A program made the position numbers and the translations under genes. A DNA stretch of 46,011 nucleotides from an uncultured Ruminococcus sp. Lineage in GTDB: Bacteria > Bacillota > Clostridia > Oscillospirales > CAG-272. Below are positions 6,733 through 15,105 of the stretch, piece by piece. The notes beneath the pieces are model-generated. The model was given only the letters and a program-made list of their open reading frames with translations. It did no database searches and was not told the origin of the DNA. The first letter of the stretch is position 1, and the number at the start of each line of letters is the position of its first letter. The stretch covers positions 1 to 46,011 of the forward strand of contig URUL01000004.1 in assembly GCA_900551005.1 (NCBI GenBank), written 5' to 3'.

Positions 6733-7719
6733 TTAGTCTTTCTTAAGTCGATCAGCAAAGTAATTACAAATGCACATAACGACTGGGAACAAAATACCTC
6801 CTATGGCAAATACAATCCAAGATAGATGCCAATAATTTGTGAGAAAACTCACGGTGAAGAAAATTGCCGTCAAGATACCCCAATAGCAAAATCCAACAAC
6901 CTCTTTTACACTCGTTCTCTTTTTCTCTTTCTCGGTGAATTCTCCTTCCTTGAGCAGTTTCTGCATACTTGCGTTTTGAGTTCCTACCACAATGAATATA
7001 CCGGCCCCTATACCTGCAATAACCATAAGAAAAGCAAGTGCCGCCGCAATAAGCACATCATTTTCTGTAAAAGATGATAAGATTAGCGGAATCACAGAAA
7101 AAATACATAGGCACGTTGCGACTATGTTATAAGCAGCATAGGTAGGTCTGAAAGCGTTTTTCTTTTCGTTTACTAACCCTTTCACTCCGTATTCAAGTTC
7201 AAAGGGGATATTCTTATCAAGAAATTCATACGGCTGATTTTTGAATCCGCAGTAGATAAAAATCGGAACGGCACACAAGATAAAGACAAAGAGAACAGTT
7301 AAACCTACTGCAGCTGCTGTCGTTTCCGTTACAATAGCATTGGGTTGTGCTGATAATATACTCAAAACAATGAGAGTTATGGGAGATAGGATACACAAGA
7401 ACGTAGCAAGCGCAATACGCCAAGATGCTTTCTTCCTTTGCTCAATATATGCATTTGCTTCTTCTACGGAGATTTTCTTGACGATTGTATCAGACGAGTC
7501 ATTGGTAAATTCTTCGTCCTCGATATCATCTTTTAATAGATAATCTGTTGTAACGCCGAATAAAGCGCCCAGCTGTAATATCTTTTCCAAATCGGGAATG
7601 CTTTGTGCACTCTCCCACTTTGAAACGGCTTGTCGTGATACATTCATCTTATCTGCAAGTTCTTCTTGCGACCAGCCGTTCTTTTTTCGCAATCTAATAA
7701 TTTTATCAGCTAAAATCAT
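6733..7719 (-). CDS. Xre-family HTH regulator with C-terminal membrane domain
   Basis: 328 residues. Residues 1-62 are a Cro/C1-type helix-turn-helix (WSQEELADKMNVSRQAVSKW). A short linker follows, then about five or six hydrophobic segments from residue 100 on (for example IALATFLCILSPITLIVLSI and VIPLILSSF). This HTH plus membrane architecture is common in Clostridia, where such proteins are thought to couple an envelope signal to DNA binding; the targets here are unknown. It is monocistronic. Leftward promoter elements lie in the AT-rich stretch 7720-7790, with a probable -10 TACAAT on the minus strand. No partner gene is adjacent. Confidence 0.9.
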   Translation of the reverse strand: MILADKIIRLRKKNGWSQEELADKMNVSRQAVSKWESAQSIPDLEKILQLGALFGVTTDYLLKDDIEDEEFTNDSSDTIVKKISVEEANAYIEQRKKASWRIALATFLCILSPITLIVLSILSAQPNAIVTETTAAAVGLTVLFVFILCAVPIFIYCGFKNQPYEFLDKNIPFELEYGVKGLVNEKKNAFRPTYAAYNIVATCLCIFSVIPLILSSFTENDVLIAAALAFLMVIAGIGAGIFIVVGTQNASMQKLLKEGEFTEKEKKRTSVKEVVGFCYWGILTAIFFTVSFLTNYWHLSWIVFAIGGILFPVVMCICNYFADRLKKD

Positions 7720-7943
7720 ACAAACACCTCATTTGAGAATTTCCTAAAGCGCCATGCTTTATCGTGACTATATTGTAGCACAAATCGTGCTTGCGTGCCA
7801 TTAACCAAGAGCTTTCAATACGTCAACCGAAAGTTGCTTTTTATTTTATGCTATATAATATTGATGTTAAGTTTTATTTATCGATGAGATCATTATATCA
7901 TATTTCTATGAACTTTTCAACCAATTCGGCTATTCTTTGCTTC

Positions 7944-7985
7944 CACCGACGCAAATTTTAAGGGGCGAACATTCGTGGTCGTCCC
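7944..7985 (+). repeat. Hairpin repeat copy C (degenerate)
   Basis: CCACCGACGCAAATTTTAAG followed by GGGGCGAAC (7962-7970) and GGTCGTCCC (7977-7985), an imperfect stem with one mismatch and one wobble. The upstream flank is the best match to copy A. No gene in the same direction precedes it. Confidence 0.55.
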
Positions 7986-8253
7986 GCTGTCGTTATGCGT
8001 TCTTTGCTTGTTTTTTCTATCAGCTCTGCGAGCTTTTTCTCACGTCCTCTCGCGTTTTGGCGTACACGTTTTTGGATATGCGTTTTCCGTTGACTCTCGG
8101 CGAAAACCGTCCCTCGCAGAGGTGGTCGTTTATCATCGTCACGCAACCAGTACTATCAAGGGGCTTTTTTATACTGTCTGCACAATTTGGGCAGTTCAAC
8201 ACAATGGAGACCATTTTAATTTCCGACAGTACATCGGTATTGTCCTTTGACAT
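7958..8253 (-). pseudogene. Decayed integrase N-terminal fragment, left copy
   Basis: Read leftward from 8253 the frame gives LNCPNCADSIKKPLD, then MINDHLCEGRFSPRVNGKR and ISKNVYAKTRED, then runs into a stop. One base shift at about 8045 restores KKLAELIEKTSKER up to a stop at 7958. The pattern EGRYSP...GKR.SKNVYAKTREECEEKLAEL is, from memory, the arm-binding N-terminus of clostridial tyrosine integrases of about 380 residues. Only about 95 residues remain and the catalytic domain is missing. The same fragment recurs at 14283-14537 in the same orientation, on the other side of the fructose operon. Confidence 0.65.
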
Positions 8254-8273
8254 TGTATTTCGGTGTATGTAAA

Positions 8274-8300
8274 ATGATTTTGACTGAATTTGAATGAATT
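8274..8300. promoter_or_regulatory. FruR-type operator 1
   Basis: A 27-nt element containing two TGAATTTGA-like half repeats. It reappears in inverted orientation at 8360-8386 with 25 of 27 bases identical. It sits upstream of the fru promoter -35. Confidence 0.65.
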
Positions 8301-8333
8301 TGCGGAATTTTAGAAAAAAATGATTGAAAATGG

Positions 8334-8362
8334 TTGACAAACAGCGAATTATATGATATAAT
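8334..8362 (+). promoter_or_regulatory. Promoter of the fructose PTS operon
   Basis: TTGACA (8334-8339) and TATAAT (8357-8362) with a 17-nt spacer, a consensus sigma-A promoter. Being this strong it must be repressed, which fits the DeoR-type operators on both sides. Confidence 0.9.
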
Positions 8363-8386
8363 TCAGTCAAATTCAATCAAAATCAT
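8360..8386. promoter_or_regulatory. FruR-type operator 2
   Basis: Inverted copy of operator 1, overlapping the -10 and the predicted start. Occupancy would block RNA polymerase, and the two sites 60 bp apart would allow looping by a DeoR-family tetramer. Confidence 0.65.
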
Positions 8387-8406
8387 TCAAAAAGGCAAGG
8401 ATAGTC

Positions 8407-9156
8407 ATGCTTACAGAAGAACGATACAATAAAATCATGTCAGTATTGTCTACGAACTGCTCGGTTTCAGTGGCAGAACTTACAGAAATTACCGGTGCTT
8501 CGGAATCCACGATCCGACGCGATCTGTTGACGCTGGCAAAAATGGGCAAACTAAAAAAGGTACACGGTGGTGCGGTGACAATGGAACCGAGCATTCTGTT
8601 GCAAGAACCGGATGTGGACGAAAAAATGAAGCTGAATGCTTCTGCGAAAGAACGCATTGCTAAGTATGCCGCAGAGATGATCTGCCCAAACGACTTTGTT
8701 TTTATCGACGCAGGTACAACGACCGGAAGAATGATTGCGTATATTACCCAAAAGGATGTCACGTTCGTGACGAATGCGTTCAATCATGCCCATCTTCTTG
8801 CTCGCAGAGGATTTAAGGTATATTTGACCGGCGGAGAAGTAAAAACAAAAACAGAGGCTTTGGTGGGCGTCAGCTGTGTGGAAACGATCAACCGGTATAA
8901 CTTTACCAAATGCTTTCTGGGTACCAACGGTATCCATACGGAGATCGGTTATACCACGCACAACATCGACGAGGCAAGCGTGAAGCGCGCTGCTGTGCAA
9001 AAAAGTTATGTGACCTACATTTTAGCAGATCATTCGAAATTCGGAAAGTCGGCAGCCGTCACCTTTGCAGACATAGAAAGTGCCTGCATCCTGACGGACA
9101 AATTGCCTGACGATCGGTATAAAGAAAGTACAGTTGTCAAGGAGGTGGGCGAATGA
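8407..9156 (+). CDS. fruR: DeoR-family repressor of the fructose operon
   Basis: 249 residues; AAGGA lies upstream of ATG 8407. Residues 3-57 form the DeoR helix-turn-helix (VSVAELTEITGASESTIRRD, then LKKVHGGAV). The rest is the sugar-phosphate-binding DeoRC domain, with FIDAGTTTGRM and the conserved LTGGEVKTKTEALVG. It is the first gene of the operon and overlaps fruK by 4 nt, the usual fruR-fruK-fruA order. The inferred role is to repress the operon at the paired operators (8274-8300, 8360-8386) and be released by fructose-1-phosphate, as for other FruR proteins of this family. Confidence 0.9.
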   Translation: MLTEERYNKIMSVLSTNCSVSVAELTEITGASESTIRRDLLTLAKMGKLKKVHGGAVTMEPSILLQEPDVDEKMKLNASAKERIAKYAAEMICPNDFVFIDAGTTTGRMIAYITQKDVTFVTNAFNHAHLLARRGFKVYLTGGEVKTKTEALVGVSCVETINRYNFTKCFLGTNGIHTEIGYTTHNIDEASVKRAAVQKSYVTYILADHSKFGKSAAVTFADIESACILTDKLPDDRYKESTVVKEVGE

Positions 9157-10064
9157 TCTATACAGTAACATTTAACCCGGCAATTGATTATTTGGTCTAC
9201 GTACCGGAACTTAAGGTCGGTAGTATCATCCGTTCGGAAAAAGAAAAAACTTTCTGTGGCGGAAAGGGCATCAATGTATCGCTTGTTTTGCAGGAACTCG
9301 GAATAGAATCCACCGCTATGGGATTTATCGCCGGTTTTACCGGAAGTGCCATTGAGCAGGCACTCGGCGGAAGAATGATCCATACGGATTTTGTACACTT
9401 AAAGGAGGGATTGACCAGAATCAATGTCAAGATCCGTTCGGAATACGAGACGGATATTAACGGACAGGGACCTGCCATTTCCGAAAACGACATCAAAGCT
9501 CTGCTTGGAAAACTGAAGGATTTGAAAAAAGATGATACGCTGGTGTTTGCAGGCAGTATCCCTAATACGGTGCCTTCTGATATATATGAAAAGATGATGG
9601 AACTGCTCAGCGGAACAGGCATTCGGTTTGTGGTGGACGCCACAAAGGATCTGCTGCTGAATTCCCTGAAATACCGACCATTTTTCATCAAACCGAATAA
9701 CGATGAATTGGGTGAAATTTTCGGCGTCAGGATCGACATGCCGGAAGACGCGATCCGGTATGCCGGGAAACTCCGGGAAATGGGTGCCGTAAACGTTTTG
9801 GTTTCCATGGGTGGAAAGGGCGCCGTGTTGGTAGACGAAAACGGAAAAGAGTATTATATGCCCGCGATAAGCGGGAAGGTCGTCAATACGGTAGGCGCCG
9901 GAGATTCCATGGTGGCGGGTTTTCTTGCGGGATACACGCAGAAAGCAGACTATGACTACGCCCTGAAGCTCGGCACCGCGGCGGGCGGAGCAACCGCATT
10001 CTGTGAAGGACTGGCAACAAGAGACGAAATATTCAGACTGATGAGTCAAATGCAGTCTCAATAA
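9153..10064 (+). CDS. fruK: 1-phosphofructokinase
   Basis: 303 residues, the normal length for FruK. It phosphorylates fructose-1-phosphate with ATP to fructose-1,6-bisphosphate, feeding glycolysis. PfkB/ribokinase-fold signatures are clear: GGKGINVSLVLQELG (36-50) and NTVGAGDSMVAGF (245-257), with catalytic Asp251 in the anion-hole loop. TRINVKIR (88-95) resembles the substrate-binding strand of the FruK/LacC branch. It is translationally coupled to fruR by an ATGA overlap. Position between fruR and a fructose-type PTS permease favours FruK over tagatose-6-phosphate kinase. Confidence 0.93.
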   Translation: MIYTVTFNPAIDYLVYVPELKVGSIIRSEKEKTFCGGKGINVSLVLQELGIESTAMGFIAGFTGSAIEQALGGRMIHTDFVHLKEGLTRINVKIRSEYETDINGQGPAISENDIKALLGKLKDLKKDDTLVFAGSIPNTVPSDIYEKMMELLSGTGIRFVVDATKDLLLNSLKYRPFFIKPNNDELGEIFGVRIDMPEDAIRYAGKLREMGAVNVLVSMGGKGAVLVDENGKEYYMPAISGKVVNTVGAGDSMVAGFLAGYTQKADYDYALKLGTAAGGATAFCEGLATRDEIFRLMSQMQSQ

Positions 10065-10088
10065 TTATAATTTTAAGGAGGAAACAAA

Positions 10089-11993
10089 ATGCGCATCACA
10101 GATCTTTTGAAAAAAGAAAGCATTTCTCTGAACCGTACACTTGCCTCAAAATCGGATGCAATCGACGCCCTGATCGAGTTGCATGAAAAGGCCGGAAACC
10201 TCAGCGACAAGGAAGCATACAAAAAAGAGATTCTTGCAAGAGAGGCACAAGGCTCGACCGCTGTCGGAAACGGCATTGCTATTCCCCATGCCAAGACTTC
10301 GGCAGTCGCAAAGCCCGGTCTTGCCGCAATCACTGCGCCTGCGGGTGTTGACTTTGATGCACTGGACGGCAATCCCTCAAACCTGCTCTTTATGATTGCG
10401 GCTCCCGAAGACGGAAATCTGCATCTGGAGGTGCTTTCCAGACTGATGACCCTTCTGATGGATGAATCGTTCAGGAACGAGCTCTTAGCCGCAAAAACTG
10501 CGGATGAATTTCTGGATATCATCAATCGCAGAGAATCGGAAAAATATCCGGAAGAGCCGAAAGCAGAAGTGAAAAAGGAAGGCTATCGGATCCTGGCAGT
10601 AACCGCTTGCCCGACCGGCATCGCCCACACATACATGGCTGCGGAAGCACTTGAAAAAGCGGGTGCGGATATGGGAATTCCGCTCAAAGCCGAAACCAAC
10701 GGCTCCGGAGGCGCGAAAAACGTGCTGACAAAGGAAGAAATCGCCGCAGCGGACGGTATCATCATCGCCGCTGACAAGAGCGTGGAAATGGGACGCTTTG
10801 ACGGTAAAAAACTGATCAGCGTCAAGGTCTCCGACGGAATCAAAAAGCCGCAGGAACTGATCAATCGTGTGTTGAGCGATCAAGCCCCGGTTTATCACCA
10901 TACCGGTGCCAAAGCTTTCGACAACCAAGGCGAAACGGAAAGCTTCGGAAGAAAGATCTACAAGCATCTGATGAACGGCGTATCCAACATGCTGCCGTTC
11001 GTGGTTGCAGGCGGTATCTTTATTGCAATTGCTTTTCTGATCGACACCCTGATGGGAGCACCACAGGATTCGAATTTCGGTACCAACACACCGGTTGCCG
11101 CTTTCTTTAAGACCATCGGTGGTCATGCATTCAGCTTCATGATTCCGATCCTTGCCGGCTTCATCGGCAAATCCATTGCAGACCGTCCCGGCTTCCTGGT
11201 CGGTATTGTAGGCGGCTTCCTCGCAACGACGGGTGCTACTTTTGCATCGGTCGGCGGTGATATACCCTCCGGATTTCTCGGTGCACTCTTTGCGGGCTTT
11301 GTCGGCGGTTATCTGATGCTTTGCCTTGAAAAACTGTGTGACAAATGTCCGAAATCACTGGAAGGCATCAAACCCGTTCTGATCTATCCGCTTGTGGGTC
11401 TCGGAATGATCGCCCTCATCATGTGTGCGGTCAACCCGATCATGGGCGCTCTTAACACGGGGCTGACCAATATGCTGAATTCCATGGGAGGCGTCAGCAA
11501 GGTTCTGCTCGGCGTGGTTCTCGGCGCGATGATGTCCATTGATATGGGCGGTCCGTTTAACAAAGCCGCGTATGTATTCGGCACGGCTGCCATCACCTCC
11601 GGCAACTATGATATTATGGCAGCGGTTATGGTCGGCGGTATGGTTCCTCCGATTGCAATCGCACTGGCAACGACATTCTTCAAAAACAAGTTCACCGCGC
11701 AGGAAAGAAAGAGCGGTCCTGTAAACTACATTATGGGTCTCAGCTTTATCACCGAAGGTGCAATTCCCTATGCGGCTTCCGATCCGCTACGTGTCATCCC
11801 GTCCTGCATGGTCGGCGCAGGAGTGGCCGGCGGTCTCTCGATGCTCTTCCGTTGTACGCTGATGGCTCCGCACGGCGGCATCTTCGTATTCGCGGTAGTC
11901 GGCAACTGGCCGTTATACCTGCTGTCTCTGGCTATCGGATCGGTGGTTGGCATGCTGATGCTCGGTATCTTGAAGAAAAAAGTTAAGGAATAA
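10089..11993 (+). CDS. fruA: PTS fructose transporter subunit IIABC
   Basis: 634 residues, the single-chain IIA-IIB-IIC form usual in Firmicutes. IIA (1-145) has the phosphoryl-accepting His67 in GIAIPHAKT. IIB (165-265) has the fructose-type active Cys174 in ACPTGIAHTYMAAEAL. IIC (285-630) has about ten hydrophobic spans, including VAGGIFIAIAFLIDTLMG and DMGGPFNKAAYVFG. The protein imports fructose and releases it as fructose-1-phosphate, the substrate of FruK. AAGGAGG lies upstream of ATG 10089, 24 nt after fruK. Confidence 0.94.
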   Translation: MRITDLLKKESISLNRTLASKSDAIDALIELHEKAGNLSDKEAYKKEILAREAQGSTAVGNGIAIPHAKTSAVAKPGLAAITAPAGVDFDALDGNPSNLLFMIAAPEDGNLHLEVLSRLMTLLMDESFRNELLAAKTADEFLDIINRRESEKYPEEPKAEVKKEGYRILAVTACPTGIAHTYMAAEALEKAGADMGIPLKAETNGSGGAKNVLTKEEIAAADGIIIAADKSVEMGRFDGKKLISVKVSDGIKKPQELINRVLSDQAPVYHHTGAKAFDNQGETESFGRKIYKHLMNGVSNMLPFVVAGGIFIAIAFLIDTLMGAPQDSNFGTNTPVAAFFKTIGGHAFSFMIPILAGFIGKSIADRPGFLVGIVGGFLATTGATFASVGGDIPSGFLGALFAGFVGGYLMLCLEKLCDKCPKSLEGIKPVLIYPLVGLGMIALIMCAVNPIMGALNTGLTNMLNSMGGVSKVLLGVVLGAMMSIDMGGPFNKAAYVFGTAAITSGNYDIMAAVMVGGMVPPIAIALATTFFKNKFTAQERKSGPVNYIMGLSFITEGAIPYAASDPLRVIPSCMVGAGVAGGLSMLFRCTLMAPHGGIFVFAVVGNWPLYLLSLAIGSVVGMLMLGILKKKVKE

Positions 11994-12016
11994 AGGAATG
12001 TAAAGGAGAAACGATC

Positions 12017-12280
12017 ATGGTATCCAAAAAAGTAACAGTAGTAAACGCAATGGGCTTTCATATGCGTCCCGCAATGAATTTTGCAAATGCAATGACCAAA
12101 TATCCGTGCGATGTGACCATCTGTGCGAACGGAACTAAAATCGACGGCAAGAGCCTTATGAATATCATTACCGCTTGCATTAAGTGTGGCATGGAAATCG
12201 AGATCTCCTGCAATGGTGAACGCGAGGAAGAGGCACTGAACGAAGCAGTCACCATGATCGCAGGGGGCTTTGGCGAATAA
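12017..12280 (+). CDS. ptsH: HPr-family phosphocarrier
   Basis: 87 residues, standard HPr length. His15 in GFHMRPA carries the phosphate from enzyme I to IIA. Ser46 in GKSLMNI is at the position phosphorylated by HPr kinase, but the surrounding sequence departs from the Firmicute consensus KSIMGVMSL (Gly49 replaced by Asn, and several Cys residues nearby). This suggests a dedicated FPr/Crh-like carrier for this operon rather than the global catabolite-repression HPr; that is inference. AAGGAG precedes the ATG; 23 nt after fruA and 65 nt before ptsI. Confidence 0.92.
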   Translation: MVSKKVTVVNAMGFHMRPAMNFANAMTKYPCDVTICANGTKIDGKSLMNIITACIKCGMEIEISCNGEREEEALNEAVTMIAGGFGE

Positions 12281-12345
12281 ATCCGCAAAACAAAAGACAG
12301 ATTTGCAGGGATTTTTTCAAAACATGAGTAGATGAGGTGAGAAAC

Positions 12346-14052
12346 ATGTATCATGGAATCGGGGCATCCAAGGGTTACGGCATCGGCAGGGTGACGATCT
12401 ATCGCGAGGCAGATCTACGCTATACGCCGAAATCCGATTGCGATGCACAGACTGAGAAAATGCGGCTGAACGATGCGCTCAAACTCTTTTTTGAGAAGAA
12501 CGAACGGCTGCGTACGCGCGTGCGAGAAACCGCGGGGGAATCGGCGGCGGAAATCATCCTCGGACACATGATGATGATGAAGGATCCGTTTATGTGTTCC
12601 GAGATGGATAAGCGTAGTGATGCCGGGCAGTGCGCCGAAGCGGCGGTAGAAGCAGTGTGCGATCTGTTTATTGCCATGTTCAGTGCCGTGGACGACGAGA
12701 TGACAAAGCAGAGGGCGACAGACGTAAAGGACATAAAATCCGAGATGCTGGCACTGCTTTTAGGGGTACACACAGTGGATCTATCCGATCTCCCGAAGGA
12801 TACCGTGCTGGTCGCCAAGGAACTTACGCCGTCGATGACCGCATGCATCAATCGGCAAAACGTAGTCGGCTTTATCACGGAAGTCGGTTCCAAAACCTCG
12901 CACGCCGCCATTCTTGCAAGGGCGATGGAGATCCCGGCGGTTTTGAGCGTGGAAAACGCAACCGAACATCTAAAAGATAACCAGCTGGTCATCGTAGACG
13001 GTATTCAGGGTGAAGTCCTGACCGACCCGGAACAGGAAACCGTCGCAGCATACATCCGAATGAGGATGGATTTTGAGAAGGAGCGCGCCGCGCTGGAAAA
13101 GTTTATGGGGCTCGAAACCCTCACGAAGGACGGCGAAAAGGTGCAGTTGTTTGCCAACATCGGAACGCCGGAGGACGCGAGTCAGGTGATTGCGTATGAC
13201 GGCGAAGGTGTCGGACTTTTCAGGACCGAGTTCCTGTTTATGGACAGAAGCACCATGCCCGATGAGAACGAACAGTTCGAGGCATACAAAAAAGCGCTTC
13301 TGATTATGAAAAAGAAAACCGTGGTCATCCGAACACTGGATATCGGCGGCGATAAGGAAATTCCGTATTTAGGGCTGAAAAAAGAAGCAAATCCGTTCTT
13401 GGGTTTCCGGGCGGTTCGCTATTGTCTGAAAAACAGTGAGATGTATAAAACACAGTTGCGCGCACTTCTGCGCGCCAGTGCTTATGGCGATTTGCAGATC
13501 ATGATCCCGCTTGTTACCGGTGTGGATGAATTGCGTCAGGTAAAAGCGCTGATCCGGGAAATCCAGACGGAACTGGACGAAAAGGTGATTGCGTATAAAA
13601 AGGATATCAAGATCGGTGTGATGATTGAAACTCCGTCTGCCGCGATCCTTGCGGATGTGCTTGCCAAAGAAGCAGACTTCTTCAGCATCGGCACAAATGA
13701 TCTTACCGGCTATATTATGGCAGTCGATCGTGGCAATGCAGATGTGGCGTATCTTTACTCTGCGTTCTCTCCGGCGGTTTTGCGCATGCTCCGACACATC
13801 ATTTCCGAAGGGAAAAAGGCCGGCATACCGGTCGGTATGTGTGGAGAAGCCGCCGCAGATCCACTCTTGATCCCGCTTCTGATCTCTTTCGGCCTCGATG
13901 AATACAGCGTGAATCCGACTTCCCTGCTGGCTACCAGAAGAGAGATTTCCCGTTGGAGCAAGCAGGAGGCGGATAAGATCGCCGAAAGCGTTATGGCGTT
14001 GGAAACCGAAAAACAGATCATTTCCGAACTTCGCAGATATATCAATGTATGA
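12346..14052 (+). CDS. ptsI: PTS enzyme I (phosphoenolpyruvate-protein phosphotransferase)
   Basis: 568 residues from ATG 12346, which has GAGGTGA just upstream; a GTG at 12337 lies inside that ribosome site and is rejected. Enzyme I takes phosphate from PEP and passes it to HPr His15. The N-terminal HPr-binding and swivelling domains carry the active His186 in GSKTSHAAILARAMEIPA. The C-terminal barrel has EGVGLFRTEFLFMDR (PEP binding), a GGDKEIPYL strand and the Cys signature GMCGEAAADP near the end. With fruA and ptsH it makes the operon self-sufficient for phosphorelay. Confidence 0.94.
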   Translation: MYHGIGASKGYGIGRVTIYREADLRYTPKSDCDAQTEKMRLNDALKLFFEKNERLRTRVRETAGESAAEIILGHMMMMKDPFMCSEMDKRSDAGQCAEAAVEAVCDLFIAMFSAVDDEMTKQRATDVKDIKSEMLALLLGVHTVDLSDLPKDTVLVAKELTPSMTACINRQNVVGFITEVGSKTSHAAILARAMEIPAVLSVENATEHLKDNQLVIVDGIQGEVLTDPEQETVAAYIRMRMDFEKERAALEKFMGLETLTKDGEKVQLFANIGTPEDASQVIAYDGEGVGLFRTEFLFMDRSTMPDENEQFEAYKKALLIMKKKTVVIRTLDIGGDKEIPYLGLKKEANPFLGFRAVRYCLKNSEMYKTQLRALLRASAYGDLQIMIPLVTGVDELRQVKALIREIQTELDEKVIAYKKDIKIGVMIETPSAAILADVLAKEADFFSIGTNDLTGYIMAVDRGNADVAYLYSAFSPAVLRMLRHIISEGKKAGIPVGMCGEAAADPLLIPLLISFGLDEYSVNPTSLLATRREISRWSKQEADKIAESVMALETEKQIISELRRYINV

Positions 14053-14254
14053 TACTGCGACAACGGAATATGTCAATCCGTCAGACCTTGTCGTAAACGG
14101 ATCTGAGAAGGATCCCTATTGTTGCTTGATTACCTCGTACACTTCAAAGAGCAATTTTCTTCTTCGTCAAGGAAGTATAACTGAAGCGCTGACCTGTTCT
14201 GAAAATGCAATGAATACCGCCCTTGAAATGTACTCATGGGCAAAAAACGATTGA
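14045..14254 (+). CDS. Small ORF after ptsI, unrecognised
   Basis: 69 residues, starting with an ATG that overlaps the end of ptsI by 8 nt and ending inside the operon terminator. The sequence is protein-like (helical stretch RQGSITEALTCSENAMNTAL, weakly TPR-like) but matches no family I know and has no separate ribosome site. It may be a translationally coupled small protein or the relic of a larger gene tail. Confidence 0.35.
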   Translation: MYDTATTEYVNPSDLVVNGSEKDPYCCLITSYTSKSNFLLRQGSITEALTCSENAMNTALEMYSWAKND

Positions 14255-14282
14255 AGGGCGACCGTCGTGGCCGCCCTTTTTC
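14254..14282 (+). terminator. Terminator of the fructose operon; hairpin repeat copy D
   Basis: A 10-bp stem with one mismatch (14254-14263/14269-14278), loop GTCGT, and a run of T. It shares the GGGC(T/G)GACCG core of copies A and B but lacks their CACCGACG flank. Confidence 0.8.
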
Positions 14283-14537
14283 TTATGCGCTCTCGTTCTT
14301 TCTTCTCTCCTTCTCCGCCTTGATCTCAATCATCAGCACTGCGAGCTTTTCTTCGCATTCCTCTCGTGTCTTGGCGTAGATATTCTTTGAGATTCGCTCA
14401 CCGTCGGCGTTGGTTGAGGGAAGCGTCCTTCGCAGAGATAGTCATTGATCATGGTGGAGCAGTTTTCTGTGTCTGTTGTTCGCTTGCCTTGGGAAGCTCA
14501 GTTCGGACATCTGTGCGTCAATTCCGCCGATCTTCAT
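14283..14537 (-). pseudogene. Decayed integrase N-terminal fragment, right copy
   Basis: Read leftward from 14537 and allowing at least two frameshifts, it gives ENCSTMINDYLCEGRF, then ADGERISKNIYAKTREEC and EEKLAVLMIEIKAEKERRK to a stop at 14283. It is homologous in DNA and protein to the fragment at 7958-8253. It starts by overlapping the stop of the isomerase-like remnant. Confidence 0.6.
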
Positions 14538-14995
14538 TGATTCCCTTCAATGCTCACCACATCGTAGCCCAAATAATAGCGGAATGCTTCCTCCAAAATT
14601 GCCTTTACGTGGCCGTTGCCAACCGTCGTATGGTGCCTAAAACCGCCTCTGGCAAGTCGGATGAGCTTATCCTGCAGTCCCGCGATTCTTGCAACTCCGC
14701 CGCAACCGAAAAATTCCTTTTCGATATTATCGTCGGTAAACTCTCCCTCGCTGAAATAAACGGTGATCTTTCCGTCTTCTGTTTTACAGTTGGAAAATGT
14801 CATGGGGAATGCGGCTTCCCTTCTCCGTTCAGGATGTACCGTAGCCGATGCGGCGATCCGCTCCGCTTCGGAGACTACAACAACTTTTCCGAAATATTCA
14901 AAAAAGAAGCAGATATTCTTCCCGGTAAATATTCCCGACTGAACACCTCTTGTAAAGTCAAGGACGCGCCATTTCAGACCGACGTTCTCTCCTTG
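14534..14995 (-). pseudogene. Remnant of a sugar isomerase-like C-terminus
   Basis: An open frame with no credible start or ribosome site. The final part (FFGCGGVARIAGLQ, then GGFRHHTTVGNGHV and EEAFRYYLGYDVV) resembles the C-terminal domain of L-fucose/L-arabinose isomerase-like proteins. Residues before it (WRVLDFTRGVQSG) are not recognised. A stop at 14996-14998 interrupts the frame, and coding-like sequence (EYSAVREQIQRIANQR) continues upstream of it. The family match is tentative. Confidence 0.4.
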
Positions 14996-15060
14996 TCACA
15001 TCCTCTGATTTGCGATACGCTGAATCTGTTCACGAACAGCACTGTATTCATCATCTGCCA

Positions 15061-15088
15061 AAAAAAGCAAGGCGTCGCCTTGCTTTTT
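15061..15088. terminator. Bidirectional terminator
   Basis: GCAAGGC (15067-15073) pairs with GCCTTGC (15077-15083), with six A before and five T after. It terminates the leftward Sel1-repeat gene, whose stop lies 20 nt away, and separates the mosaic region from the next block. Confidence 0.85.
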
Positions 15089-15105
15089 CGGAATTCACAA
15101 ATATA

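Noticed and set aside
7780..7860. Possible terminator hairpin (AGCTTTC...GAAAG with T-rich tail)
   Set aside because: The stem is short and bulged and no rightward gene precedes it; too weak to list.
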